Origin: Cohnella abietis
GTDB taxonomy: Bacteria; Bacillota; Bacilli; Paenibacillales; Paenibacillaceae
Direction of reading: 5' to 3'
NCBI RefSeq assembly: GCF_004295585.1
Contig: NZ_AP019400.1
Location: 3,074,001-3,138,000 of the forward strand
Length of the DNA: 64,000 nt
Below are positions 53,390-61,561 of the stretch, one piece after another; position 1 is the stretch's first letter, and each line of letters starts with the position of its first letter. Both the position numbers and the translations under genes were made by a program. The notes beneath the pieces were generated by a model. It was given only the letters and a program-made list of their open reading frames with translations, was not told where the DNA came from and searched no databases.

Positions 53390-53977
53390 TTAAACGATGC
53401 CAGCTATTGTGTTGTTATAATTCAGTCCGAGCTGATAAGCTTGCTCCAGCAGTTGCTCTTGAACTTCTGAGGTTGGATCCAAAGTGTTATATAGAAGTTC
53501 AACTTTGCTGTTTGAGATGCCGCAATAACCGGCTATTCCTAAATTCAAATGATGGTTTATCATCTGATCATATTGCCTTTTCGAATAGCTTTCGCTGGTT
53601 TCTGCCGCTAGACCAAGCCAAAGCACTTGACTATGATGCAGTTTATTTGAGCCGTATGCAAAGTCTTTGTTCCACACCCGTTCAATATATCCCTTGAGCA
53701 TAGCTGGTACACTGTGCCACCAAACTGGGAATACAAATGCAAGAGCATTATGGTTCTTCATACGTGCTATTTCAGTCTCAACCTCAGGGGAAAAAGTCTT
53801 ATTGGACGACCAATCGGGCTCATCTGCTTCACCTAGAACAGGATTAAATCCGATGCGATGCAAGTCCAGCACCTCTGTCTCATGGCCTGCATCAATTAGG
53901 CCTTGCGTGAATCTATCAGCTATAGCAAAGGTTAAGGAATTCTCCCTTGGATGTGATACGACAGTCAATACTTTCAT
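53390..53977 (-). CDS. Flavodoxin-fold NAD(P)H quinone oxidoreductase
   Basis: A 195-residue protein from ATG 53977; the longer frame to 54007 has no ribosome binding site. Opens MKVLTVVSHPRENSLTFAIADRF, then FVFPVWWHSVPAMLKGYIERVW, the FMN/NAD(P)H signature of YwrO/KefF/MdaB-type reductases. It reduces quinones by two electrons. It is divergent from an HxlR regulator across two inverted repeats. Confidence 0.87.
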   Translation of the reverse strand: MKVLTVVSHPRENSLTFAIADRFTQGLIDAGHETEVLDLHRIGFNPVLGEADEPDWSSNKTFSPEVETEIARMKNHNALAFVFPVWWHSVPAMLKGYIERVWNKDFAYGSNKLHHSQVLWLGLAAETSESYSKRQYDQMINHHLNLGIAGYCGISNSKVELLYNTLDPTSEVQEQLLEQAYQLGLNYNNTIAGIV

Positions 53978-54078
53978 GATATAACACCATCCATTCTCTA
54001 TTTTCATATTGCATATGGTACAATCGAATTATAATTTAGGTAGTAAAACTCATCAATTACGCACTTTTTTGTTCTTAT

Positions 54079-54116
54079 AGAACCATAAGGTTCTGTAGGT
54101 ACCAAAAGGTAACTAC
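54079..54116. promoter_or_regulatory. Two tandem inverted repeats, candidate HxlR operators
   Basis: AGAACC-ATAA-GGTTCT (54079-54094) is perfect and GTAGGTACC-AAAA-GGTAACTAC (54095-54116) has one mismatch. Both lie in the gap between the oxidoreductase and the HxlR gene and are probably its binding sites. Confidence 0.6.
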
Positions 54117-54142
54117 CATACTTTTTAGAGGAGTTTTAGCCG

Positions 54143-54475
54143 ATGCAAAACCAACCTACAAAGGAATATAATATCCCTGCAGAAGCAACGCTAGAGGTAA
54201 TCGGGGGCAAGTGGAAGCTATTAATATTATGCTATCTAAGTTGCGGGCCGATGCGATCGAGCGAGTTTAGGAAGGAAATTCCTTGTATATCTCAGAAAAT
54301 TTTAACCCAGCACCTTCGGGAAATGGAACAATCCGGAATCATCAACCGAACGGTATATAATGAATTACCGCTAAAAGTTGTCTACGAAATGAGCGAGTTA
54401 GGGAAGTCTTTGAAGTCGATATTAGACCAATTGTGTGATTGGGGGGAGTATTATATCAATGCTCGGAAAAGTTAG
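54143..54475 (+). CDS. HxlR-family transcriptional regulator
   Basis: A 110-residue winged-helix regulator: LEVIGGKWKLLILCYLSCGP, EFRKEIPCISQKILTQHLREME, VVYEMSELGKSLKSIL. It lacks the N-terminal Cys of YodB-like members, but has three internal Cys residues. It should control the divergent quinone reductase and itself through the two inverted repeats in between. A GAGGAG lies before the ATG. Confidence 0.85.
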   Translation: MQNQPTKEYNIPAEATLEVIGGKWKLLILCYLSCGPMRSSEFRKEIPCISQKILTQHLREMEQSGIINRTVYNELPLKVVYEMSELGKSLKSILDQLCDWGEYYINARKS

Positions 54476-54560
54476 AAGCAGTTTGAGTTTAGGCAAGTGA
54501 AGTGAACAGCGGTTGGGGTCTATGTGCGGTTGGTTACACTAACATAAAGAATTAAATAAT

Positions 54561-54635
54561 GGGGAATTAGCTTAGTTGGGAGAGCGCTTCGCTGGCAGCG
54601 AAGAGGTCAGGGGTTCGATCCCGCTAAGGTCTACA
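54561..54635 (+). pseudogene. Decayed tRNA-Ala(GGC)-like copy, left boundary of the island
   Basis: A full-length tRNA-Ala outline: acceptor GGGG, D-arm AGTTGGGAGAGC, anticodon stem CTTCG/CGAAG with loop CTGGCAG (anticodon GGC), T-loop TTCGATC. The T stem has one mismatch and the 3' acceptor arm no longer pairs with GGGGAAT, so it is unlikely to be functional. It shares a 22-bp identical core (54589-54610) with the copy at 61.4 kb. Confidence 0.75.
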
Positions 54636-54648
54636 TACTTAAGGATCA

Positions 54649-54676
54649 TAACGGCAGAAATGCCGTTTTTTTTCGT
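54649..54676 (+). terminator. Rho-independent terminator
   Basis: AACGGCA-GAAA-TGCCGTT followed by seven T, just after the broken tRNA-Ala copy. Confidence 0.8.
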
Positions 54677-54813
54677 TAATTTATAAGGTAAACAAATGTT
54701 CAAAGGTATGAGCTATAATTGAAGTTACAAAAGTAGCTTTAGTAGCTTAAAGATCATCTAACACCCATATTATTCAGAACTTCAGGGATCATACATAAAA
54801 AGGAGGCGTGGAT

Positions 54814-55860
54814 GTGAAAACAATATATGTCTATATTGGTATGGCAAGTAGGGATACGACTCTAATTCAAGATTTTCTGTCTATTAATCACGAAGCTCTC
54901 AAGGAGAATGATATCTTTTTTCCTGTGGATAAAAATAAAAGCTACGTGCTATGGAATCAACATGTACCGCTAGTAACAGCGATTACAGGAGAGAGCATTC
55001 CTACGTACGTAGACAAAGAAAAATATATAAATAAAAACATATTAGCAGAATTTATTAACGATATAGAGGATACGACTGAGAAAAATATTCTTATTTCTAG
55101 CGATTGGTTTTCTTCATTATTTCAAAAAACACATATCATTTCTCTGAAAAAGCTATTTAAAAATTATAATGTGAAAATAATTGTTTATTTAAGAAGGCAA
55201 GATGATTTCATTATTTCTAATTTTCAACAGGCTGTTAGAGAAGGGGAATATTTTGATATTAGTTTAGAGCGAATGGTTGGATTTGAAGATGCAAAATATT
55301 ATCAAACTATTCGTACATGGATCAAGGTATTCGGCGAAAAGAATGTTAATATAAGAATTTTCAATGAAAACGAATGTTCTAGCGATGATTTTTATTCAGA
55401 TTTTTTGAACTTAATCGGGGTGAATTTGCAAAATACGCAGCTACAATATCCCTCTAACACTCAAAATCAAACCATTTCTTATGAAAAGGCTTTATTTCTT
55501 AATAAATTATCCCATTATTTAGTGCCTATTGATGACATAAATAATGAGAAGAGAGTCAGCCATCATGAAATTAGAAATTTCGTGATCAATAGTCATTCAA
55601 ATCATGTTGGGGAACTAAATAATTTCTTATCTTCTCGAGAGAGAGTAGAGATAATGAAATCTTTTTCTAAAGACAATGAGAAAACAGCCAAGAAGCTTCT
55701 GAAAAGAAAAGACGGAGTACTATTCGACGATAGCTCATTTAATCTAGAACAACAGATAAATTATAAAAAGGAATTAACAGATGAAGAGTTTATAGAAAAA
55801 TTAGTCGTTTTAGCTGAAGAGATGTTTATTATGCAAAATAAGATTCAGGAGAAAAGCTAA
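54814..55860 (+). CDS. Sulfotransferase-like paralogue with degenerate cofactor loop
   Basis: About 348 residues from GTG 54814, with AAGGAGG 7 bases upstream. It is a clear paralogue of the next gene (WNQHV, LRRQDDFIIS, HHEIRNF at matching positions). The expected PAPS 5'-phosphosulfate loop is altered: IGMASRDTTLIQ against IGLSKTGTTSLQ next door, so the key Lys and Gly are lost. The 3'-phosphate motif is partly kept. Probably an inactive or re-purposed partner of the second protein. Its stop overlaps the next start (TAATG), so the two are coupled. Confidence 0.75.
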   Translation: MKTIYVYIGMASRDTTLIQDFLSINHEALKENDIFFPVDKNKSYVLWNQHVPLVTAITGESIPTYVDKEKYINKNILAEFINDIEDTTEKNILISSDWFSSLFQKTHIISLKKLFKNYNVKIIVYLRRQDDFIISNFQQAVREGEYFDISLERMVGFEDAKYYQTIRTWIKVFGEKNVNIRIFNENECSSDDFYSDFLNLIGVNLQNTQLQYPSNTQNQTISYEKALFLNKLSHYLVPIDDINNEKRVSHHEIRNFVINSHSNHVGELNNFLSSRERVEIMKSFSKDNEKTAKKLLKRKDGVLFDDSSFNLEQQINYKKELTDEEFIEKLVVLAEEMFIMQNKIQEKS

Positions 55861-56918
55861 TGAAAACGATCTTTATTCATATTGGGTTGAGTAAGACGGG
55901 TACGACTTCATTGCAAAATTTTTTGACAGTGAACCATTCGAGTCTATTGAAACATAATATTTTTTACCCAATCGATAATCAAAAAAAGTATGTTCAATGG
56001 AATCAGCATGTGGGGTTAATCCCTTCACTTACTCAAGAAAAGTTAATCTTCTTTAGTGACGAAGAAAACTATGTAAATGGTGAAGCGCTAGACGAGTTTG
56101 TAGAGGATATTGAAAAAGTCGAGCAGGATAATATTTTAATTTCAAGCGAATTCTTTCTTCGCTTATATAATGATTCTTCCATTTATTTGCTGCAAAACAA
56201 GTTAAGGAATTATAATACCAAAATTATTCTTTATGTAAGAAGACAAGATGAGTTTTATATCTCCACACGTAGTGAACGAGCAAAAGTAGGGTTCCCCAAT
56301 AGAATTAGCGTAACCAATGCAATCTCCGATACTTGTCTCAATGATTCCGTTTTTTTGGAGGCGGCTAATTATTATAAATTGATAAATAGATGGGCTAGCG
56401 TATTTGGTAAGGAAAATATGATTGTAAGAGTTTTTGAAAAAGAGAAGTTTTATAAGAATGATTTATTTTCGGATTTCCTTAATATTTTTGGGATTGAAAT
56501 GGACAGTAATTATGAGATCACTAAAAACTTAAATGAAACGATATCTTTAGAAAAAGTACAATTTCTCCAGACATTGTCTCAATATCTCGTTTCGTATAGT
56601 AATGTGAATAATAAAAAAAGGGCCATTCATCAGGAAATAAGAAATTATATCATTCAATCCATTGATTTGTTTGAAAAAGGGAAACTGAATGAAATTTTAT
56701 CGGACGGTGAGAAGCAACAAATTGTTAATTATTTTGAAGAAGGAAACAAGTTACTTGCAAAGGAATACTTGCACAATGAAGCAGGGGAACTTTTTAGTAA
56801 GATAACCCCTCGAACACAATCTCTCAATAGTTATTCTGCAATGTCAAATGATGAAACAATTAAAGCTTTAATTAAGCTAATCGAACAATTTCAAAGTAAT
56901 ATTATTAAGACAGAATAA
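55860..56918 (+). CDS. PAPS-dependent sulfotransferase-like protein
   Basis: A 352-residue protein starting at an ATG that overlaps the previous stop. It carries a P-loop-type PAPS site FIHIGLSKTGTTSLQNFL with catalytic Lys, and the 3'-phosphate-binding IILYVRRQDEFYIS. The rest is helical and Asn/Lys-rich with many A/T-ending codons. It may transfer sulfate to a glycan or similar acceptor in the cytoplasm. No PAPS-synthesis genes are nearby. Function as a sulfotransferase is inferred from the loops only. Confidence 0.75.
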   Translation: MKTIFIHIGLSKTGTTSLQNFLTVNHSSLLKHNIFYPIDNQKKYVQWNQHVGLIPSLTQEKLIFFSDEENYVNGEALDEFVEDIEKVEQDNILISSEFFLRLYNDSSIYLLQNKLRNYNTKIILYVRRQDEFYISTRSERAKVGFPNRISVTNAISDTCLNDSVFLEAANYYKLINRWASVFGKENMIVRVFEKEKFYKNDLFSDFLNIFGIEMDSNYEITKNLNETISLEKVQFLQTLSQYLVSYSNVNNKKRAIHQEIRNYIIQSIDLFEKGKLNEILSDGEKQQIVNYFEEGNKLLAKEYLHNEAGELFSKITPRTQSLNSYSAMSNDETIKALIKLIEQFQSNIIKTE

Positions 56919-56996
56919 ATGTATGATCAGCTTATGTTAAAATAAATTTGTCTATCATTATGTGATTGTGTTATTTTCCACACAAAAAGGAGTACC

Positions 56997-57827
56997 ATGA
57001 AGAAAATTGGCATATGCGCGGCGATAACCGGTTCAATGACTATGAAAGAAACAATGCCGGGTCTTCCAGTTACTGTTGATGAAATTATTAATTGTGCATA
57101 CGAGTGTTCTGTCGCAGGGGCTGCGATGATACATGTCCATGTTCGTGATAGAGAAGAAAAACCGTCGTTGGATTTCTCCTTATATAAGGAAGTCATATCC
57201 GGAATTCGTGAAAAATGCGACGTTTTGATATGCATTTCCACCTCTAATCATCTTGTTGATGTGTCGGATAATAATCGAATCAAATTAATGGAGTTAAAAC
57301 CTGATTTAGCATCCATAGAAGTAACTTCACTCAAACGACCTGACGGCGGCATTAGAAACTCAAAAGAGTTCGTCATCGAAATGCTTGAAGCTATGAGGAA
57401 AAATGAGGTCAAGCCGGAATTTGAGATATTTAATCCTAGAATGTTAAAAGAACTAATGCGTTTGGTTGAACTTGGTCTCATTGAAGAAAATGTATTTATC
57501 CAGTTTGTCATTGGTTCAATGGGTGGCATGAAGGCTGACTATAAAAACATTCAATGGATGCTCGACTCTGTTCCAAAAGGCTTTCATTGGTCTGCGGCTG
57601 GTATAGCAGGCATGCAGTTGCCGGTTAATTTCATTTCTATTTTAAATGGTTGTGATGTGATTCGGACAGGGATGGAAGACAATCGTTATTTATTAAAAGG
57701 TGTTCCAGTAAAAAATAATGTAGAATTCGTAAATCGGGCTGCAAATATGATTAGAATGCTAGGTTGTGAAGTGGCAGATTCTTTAGAAACAGCAAAAATC
57801 TTAGGGATTAAAGGACCAAAAATATGA
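56997..57827 (+). CDS. BKACE-family beta-keto acid cleavage enzyme
   Basis: A 276-residue TIM-barrel protein of the DUF849/BKACE family, with AAAAAGGAG before its ATG. Family motifs: ITGSMT at the start, GAAMIHVHVRDREEKPS with the Zn-binding His pair, FIQFVIGSMGG and RTGMEDNRYL with the metal-binding Glu. Members cleave a beta-keto acid with acetyl-CoA to give an acyl-CoA and acetoacetate. Its presence in a glycan-type cluster is unusual: it may supply or use an acyl-CoA for the acyltransferase downstream. The last bases overlap the aminotransferase start. Confidence 0.83.
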   Translation: MKKIGICAAITGSMTMKETMPGLPVTVDEIINCAYECSVAGAAMIHVHVRDREEKPSLDFSLYKEVISGIREKCDVLICISTSNHLVDVSDNNRIKLMELKPDLASIEVTSLKRPDGGIRNSKEFVIEMLEAMRKNEVKPEFEIFNPRMLKELMRLVELGLIEENVFIQFVIGSMGGMKADYKNIQWMLDSVPKGFHWSAAGIAGMQLPVNFISILNGCDVIRTGMEDNRYLLKGVPVKNNVEFVNRAANMIRMLGCEVADSLETAKILGIKGPKI

Positions 57828-58921
57828 TAAAAATTGCACAGCCACAGATCGGTCAAGAGGAAATAGATGCTGTAAGTGCTGTACTAAAAAGTGGGCAATT
57901 GGCAAGTGGCCATAATGTCCTGCAGTTTCAAAAAAACTTCGCAGAGTATCTAGATCAAGGATTTTGTATTGCGACTTCCTCTGGTACAACAGCTTTAGAA
58001 ATTACACTTAGAGCACTTGGAATCAAAAAGGGAGAGAAAATCATTACAACGGCGTTCTCATTTATTGCGACAGCTAATGCAATAGTACATGCGGGGGGAA
58101 CTCCTATTTTTGCTGATGTTGATGAAACGACAATGAACATTTCTACTGACAGCATCGAACAAATTATTCTAGAACAATCGGGTATAAAAGCTATTCTAGT
58201 CGTTCATTTGTTTGGTCAAAGCTGTGATATGGATAAAATCTCGGAAATTGCAATCAAGCACAACTTGTTGCTTATAGAGGATTGTGCGCAAGCGCATGGG
58301 GCAAGTTGGAAAGGCCGGAAATTAGGAACATTCGGAGATGCTGGCGCATTCAGTTTTTACCCAACCAAGAATATGACAACCGCCGAGGGCGGTATGGTAG
58401 TAATGAAAGATGAGAAGTTAGCCAAATTAGCAAGTCAACTCATTCAACATGGGATAAAAGAAAGAAACCAATTTGAGTACATCGGATACAACTATCGATT
58501 GTCTGAAATTTCAGCGGCAATTGGTATATGTCAACTTAAAAAGCTGGATCATTTCAATTCTGTCAGAAGAGAAAATGCGGCTTATTATGAGGAAAAGATT
58601 AAACATAGCGACATTATCAAGCCGATCGAAGTTCCTGGGGCAAAGCATGTTTATAATCAGTATACTTTGCGTATTTTAAACGATAAACGAGATGCATTTA
58701 TTAATTATATGAATCGTAATGGAATAGACGTTTCTATTTATTATCCCTATACAATCCCAGAGCAACTCTGTTATAGATCAACTGATTTTCTTGAGAAAGA
58801 TTATGAGAATAAACTTGAAGTGGCAAACAGAATCAAGCATGAAGTCGTATCTATTCCTGTGCATCTAGGGTTAATGGAAGATGAAGTAGAGAGAATTGTT
58901 ACGGTAATCAATCAATTTTAG
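57824..58921 (+). CDS. DegT/DnrJ/EryC1-family sugar aminotransferase
   Basis: A 365-residue PLP enzyme overlapping the preceding stop by four bases. Features: SSGTTALEITLRALGI, DCAQAHGASWKG, and the PLP-binding Lys in FYPTKNMTTAEGG, then the family-typical YNYRLSEISAAIGICQL. It transfers an amino group to a keto-sugar nucleotide, as WecE, WbpE or GnnB do. With the LpxA-like acyltransferase next door, an N-acylated amino-sugar is the likely product. Confidence 0.88.
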   Translation: MIKIAQPQIGQEEIDAVSAVLKSGQLASGHNVLQFQKNFAEYLDQGFCIATSSGTTALEITLRALGIKKGEKIITTAFSFIATANAIVHAGGTPIFADVDETTMNISTDSIEQIILEQSGIKAILVVHLFGQSCDMDKISEIAIKHNLLLIEDCAQAHGASWKGRKLGTFGDAGAFSFYPTKNMTTAEGGMVVMKDEKLAKLASQLIQHGIKERNQFEYIGYNYRLSEISAAIGICQLKKLDHFNSVRRENAAYYEEKIKHSDIIKPIEVPGAKHVYNQYTLRILNDKRDAFINYMNRNGIDVSIYYPYTIPEQLCYRSTDFLEKDYENKLEVANRIKHEVVSIPVHLGLMEDEVERIVTVINQF

Positions 58922-58965
58922 TTTACAAAAGCTGAAAAAATAATGAATCGGGTGATCCGTTCAAC

Positions 58966-59751
58966 ATGATCCATGAAAGCGCGTATATTGGCCCAAATGT
59001 AAAAATTGGGGCCGATGTCACCATCGGTGAGTTCTCAATTATCAGCGAAAATGTGACGATTGGTGATGGTGTAACCATTTGCAGCCATACTAAAATTCAT
59101 GCCAACACTTCCATAGGGAGCGGCACATATATTGGGAGCTTTTGCTCTATTGGTGCCCTACCGAACCTCAAAGGTTTTGATCATTCCATACAATCTGGTC
59201 TTATTATTGGTTCTAATAATATGATCAATGATCACACTGTCATGGCGAGATCAAAGGATCCGGGCCGAAACACTATCATTGGTGAAGGCAATCACATTGG
59301 TCACGGTGCTTATCTGGGACATGATGCGAAAATTGGAAATTCAACGACATTGTCAGCTCATGTACGGATTTCTGGATATACTCAAGTCGATGATTTTGCG
59401 CATATCGGAATGTCATCGTTTACGCATCAGTTTACTAAAGTGGGCAAATTTGTAATGGTCGGTGCGATGGCAAAGGTGGTTAGAGATATACCGCATTATT
59501 TTCTGGTAGATGGCAATCCTGCGCTGATTAAAAAAATCAACAAAGTCGGGCTAGAAAGACAAGGCTTCACGATCGAACAGATCGGTCAATTGGAACATAT
59601 CTTACATGCATTTGCAAATAGCTCTTACCCTTCTTTGGAAGACGAAGACCGAACAAATTTGATAAAGCAATTTCAGGCATGTGAGATGTTCTTAACATTG
59701 CTGCAATTTATTGATGATTCGCAGAGAGGGTGCTTGAGAATTGATCCATAG
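58966..59751 (+). CDS. LpxA-like sugar-nucleotide acyltransferase
   Basis: A 261-residue left-handed beta-helix protein with hexapeptide repeats (IGPNVKIGADVTIGEFSII...). It resembles LpxA in order: NHIGHGAYLGHDAKIGN with the catalytic His, FAHIGMSSFTHQFTKVG, VDGNPALIKKINKVGLERQGF and a helical C-terminus. LpxA proper acylates UDP-GlcNAc for lipid A, which Gram-positives lack, so the enzyme more likely N-acylates an amino-sugar from the aminotransferase just upstream, a role similar to FdtC/QdtC or to LpxA with GnnAB. Not co-located with any other lipid A gene. Confidence 0.83.
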   Translation: MIHESAYIGPNVKIGADVTIGEFSIISENVTIGDGVTICSHTKIHANTSIGSGTYIGSFCSIGALPNLKGFDHSIQSGLIIGSNNMINDHTVMARSKDPGRNTIIGEGNHIGHGAYLGHDAKIGNSTTLSAHVRISGYTQVDDFAHIGMSSFTHQFTKVGKFVMVGAMAKVVRDIPHYFLVDGNPALIKKINKVGLERQGFTIEQIGQLEHILHAFANSSYPSLEDEDRTNLIKQFQACEMFLTLLQFIDDSQRGCLRIDP

Positions 59752-61384
59752 CGGGGTTGCTGAAAAGATCTATAGTGATTTGACCTACAAGGATTGCGTG
59801 GTTTCATTTCATCATGTAGATTACCGAAAGACTACCGGTGGTGCAGAGAAGTACGGAGTAGAGCAACAAAAGATGATGAATGATCGTAGCATTTCTTATG
59901 TTGCATTATTTATTGTTACTAATCAGGATGGGCATAAAGTAGGTTCTAATCATTTAATTGTTGAAGTTGTGATTGATGGGAAAACATCGTGCTTTTTGGC
60001 GGCATGGCAAGTCGGATTTTGTTTTTCAAATCTTATTTCGACTAAAAAAATTAATCTCATGCGCATTTTTCTTAATGGCTTAAATATGAATATTGCCATG
60101 ATTGATGAGATCTTAAGCAGAATAAAAGAAAAAGAAGAAATAGAAACGTTTCATATTTTACATGATTATTACTGCCTATGCCGTAATACTTATTTGTTTT
60201 ATAATGATGAACAGTTTTGTGGTCCAGCCCCAATTGGTTCGCCACTCTGCACGTCCTGTCGTTATGGTGAAGGACGCGAAGCCATTTATGATAGTATTAA
60301 TCAGCTCTTTATAAAGCATAACGTGGTTATCGTGTCACCTTCAGAAAATGGGAAACGGATTTTTTTACGGTTATTTCAGCATTTGGAGCAAAATGTTCGC
60401 GTAATTTTTCATCAGCATGTCATTCCATCAAAAAATAGCATTACTCGCTTCTCAATGGATGACCGTAATATAAATATTGCATATATTGGTGGGAAAAATA
60501 GCTATAAAGGTTGGAATGCTTGGGTAAAGTTAAATGGGATAGCCAATAAATCGGATTATGACTTTTATCATTTTAGTTTCGCAGATCAGACTTTACCGGG
60601 TACGAATTTTGTAGACACGAGTTTTCACAATGGCTCTAAGCAGGATACAACATCACGATTGATCGAACATGAAATTGATGTTGTGCTACTTTGGTCAAAT
60701 TGGTTTGGTAACTATAATTACACCTATTACGAAAGTTTGGCGGCAAATTGTTTGGTTATTACTTACAAAGACAGCGGCAACATTGCAGATCAGACTAGAC
60801 ATTTTAAAAATGGGCTAGTTTTAGATTCTGAACAAGAATTAGTTGAGTTGTTTAATGATACGGAGAAGTTAAAAGAAATTGTCGCCAGCTACAAAAAGTC
60901 TAATATGATATACAAAATCACTGTAAATAATGAACTGGCAGACGAACTTATGGGGCGAAGACTCTACTTACACTCAGAATACCAGAGCGCGGAGCGACAG
61001 CTAAATAATGATTATGAACAAACGATTGACAGTTTAATCCAGGTTCAGCTTGAATTGCAACAGAAACTTAAGGTATTTGACCAGCACTATAAGGGATTAG
61101 AAACTCATTCTAATGAATTGGAAACACGTTATAACGAGAGCTTGGTTCATTCGCAACAATTAGAAACTCTATATAATGAGTTATTCCATAAAGATATCGA
61201 AAATATGGCAAACATTCAGCTACTTACGAGTCAATTTAATGAGTATTATGGAAATCATCTAATGATTTCCAAAAGACTGGCGCAATTGGAAGGCGAACGT
61301 TTTCTAAAAACATTCATTAGAGCGTTCTACAAGTTAATACCGCTTCGTATTCGGTTGAAATTAAAAAAGTTTTTTGGGATTTGA
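59741..61384 (+). CDS. GT-B glycosyltransferase with C-terminal coiled coil
   Basis: About 547 residues; TTG 59741 overlaps the preceding stop, with GAGAGGG upstream. The middle resembles GT4-type enzymes: NINIAYIGGKNSYKGWNAW, then IDVVLLWSNWFGNYNYTYYESLAANCLVITY, where the Glu of the ESLA stretch is the usual nucleotide-sugar contact. A Cys-rich region (CLCRNTYLFYN ... CGPAPIGSPLCTSC) precedes it. The last 120 residues form a long coiled coil (ETHSNELETRYNESLVHSQQ) and a basic end, perhaps a membrane or partner anchor. Probably transfers the modified sugar. Confidence 0.8.
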   Translation: MIHSGVAEKIYSDLTYKDCVVSFHHVDYRKTTGGAEKYGVEQQKMMNDRSISYVALFIVTNQDGHKVGSNHLIVEVVIDGKTSCFLAAWQVGFCFSNLISTKKINLMRIFLNGLNMNIAMIDEILSRIKEKEEIETFHILHDYYCLCRNTYLFYNDEQFCGPAPIGSPLCTSCRYGEGREAIYDSINQLFIKHNVVIVSPSENGKRIFLRLFQHLEQNVRVIFHQHVIPSKNSITRFSMDDRNINIAYIGGKNSYKGWNAWVKLNGIANKSDYDFYHFSFADQTLPGTNFVDTSFHNGSKQDTTSRLIEHEIDVVLLWSNWFGNYNYTYYESLAANCLVITYKDSGNIADQTRHFKNGLVLDSEQELVELFNDTEKLKEIVASYKKSNMIYKITVNNELADELMGRRLYLHSEYQSAERQLNNDYEQTIDSLIQVQLELQQKLKVFDQHYKGLETHSNELETRYNESLVHSQQLETLYNELFHKDIENMANIQLLTSQFNEYYGNHLMISKRLAQLEGERFLKTFIRAFYKLIPLRIRLKLKKFFGI

Positions 61385-61389
61385 AACCG

Positions 61390-61455
61390 ACCAAGGCGGT
61401 AGAGCGCATCGCTGGCAGCGAAGAGGTCAGCGTTTCGATCCCCCTAGGCTCCATA
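61390..61455 (+). pseudogene. Decayed tRNA-Ala(GGC)-like copy, right boundary of the island
   Basis: Contains the same 22-bp core as the left copy (61409-61430) with anticodon loop CTGGCAG, and a proper 3' acceptor AGGCTCCA. The 5' acceptor and D-arm are lost and the T stem has two mismatches. The left copy keeps the 5' half, this one the 3' end, as expected for a split tRNA gene or attachment site. Confidence 0.72.
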
Positions 61456-61462
61456 CAAAAAG

Positions 61463-61491
61463 AAACGTCACCAATCGTGGTGACGTTTTTT
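61463..61491 (+). terminator. Rho-independent terminator
   Basis: AACGTCACC-AATCGT-GGTGACGTT followed by TTTT. It would end transcription of the glycosyltransferase unit. Confidence 0.8.
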
Positions 61492-61561
61492 GATGTCCCA
61501 CTCAGTCGCACAATCTAAGTGGTTCAAATCCACTCGGTAACTTTATCCTTTAAAGTGCTGT

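Larger units (their letters stand above)
54561..61455. other. tRNA-Ala-bounded genomic island with glycan/sulfotransferase genes
   Basis: Six genes in one direction lie between two broken tRNA-Ala-like copies 6.8 kb apart. The interior is visibly more AT-rich than the flanks, with A/T-ending codons dominating from 54.8 to 61.4 kb. Left and right tRNA copies keep different halves intact. No integrase is present, so either mobility came from elsewhere or the element has been reduced. Confidence 0.6.

Noticed and set aside
54561..54635. Functional tRNA-Ala gene
   Set aside because: The acceptor stem does not pair and the T stem has a mismatch. The anticodon arm alone is intact, so it was called decayed; a tRNA search would settle it.
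58966..59751. Genuine lipid A biosynthesis (lpxA)
   Set aside because: No lpxC, lpxD or lpxB accompanies it and the remaining gene content is Gram-positive. The neighbours fit amino-sugar acylation better.
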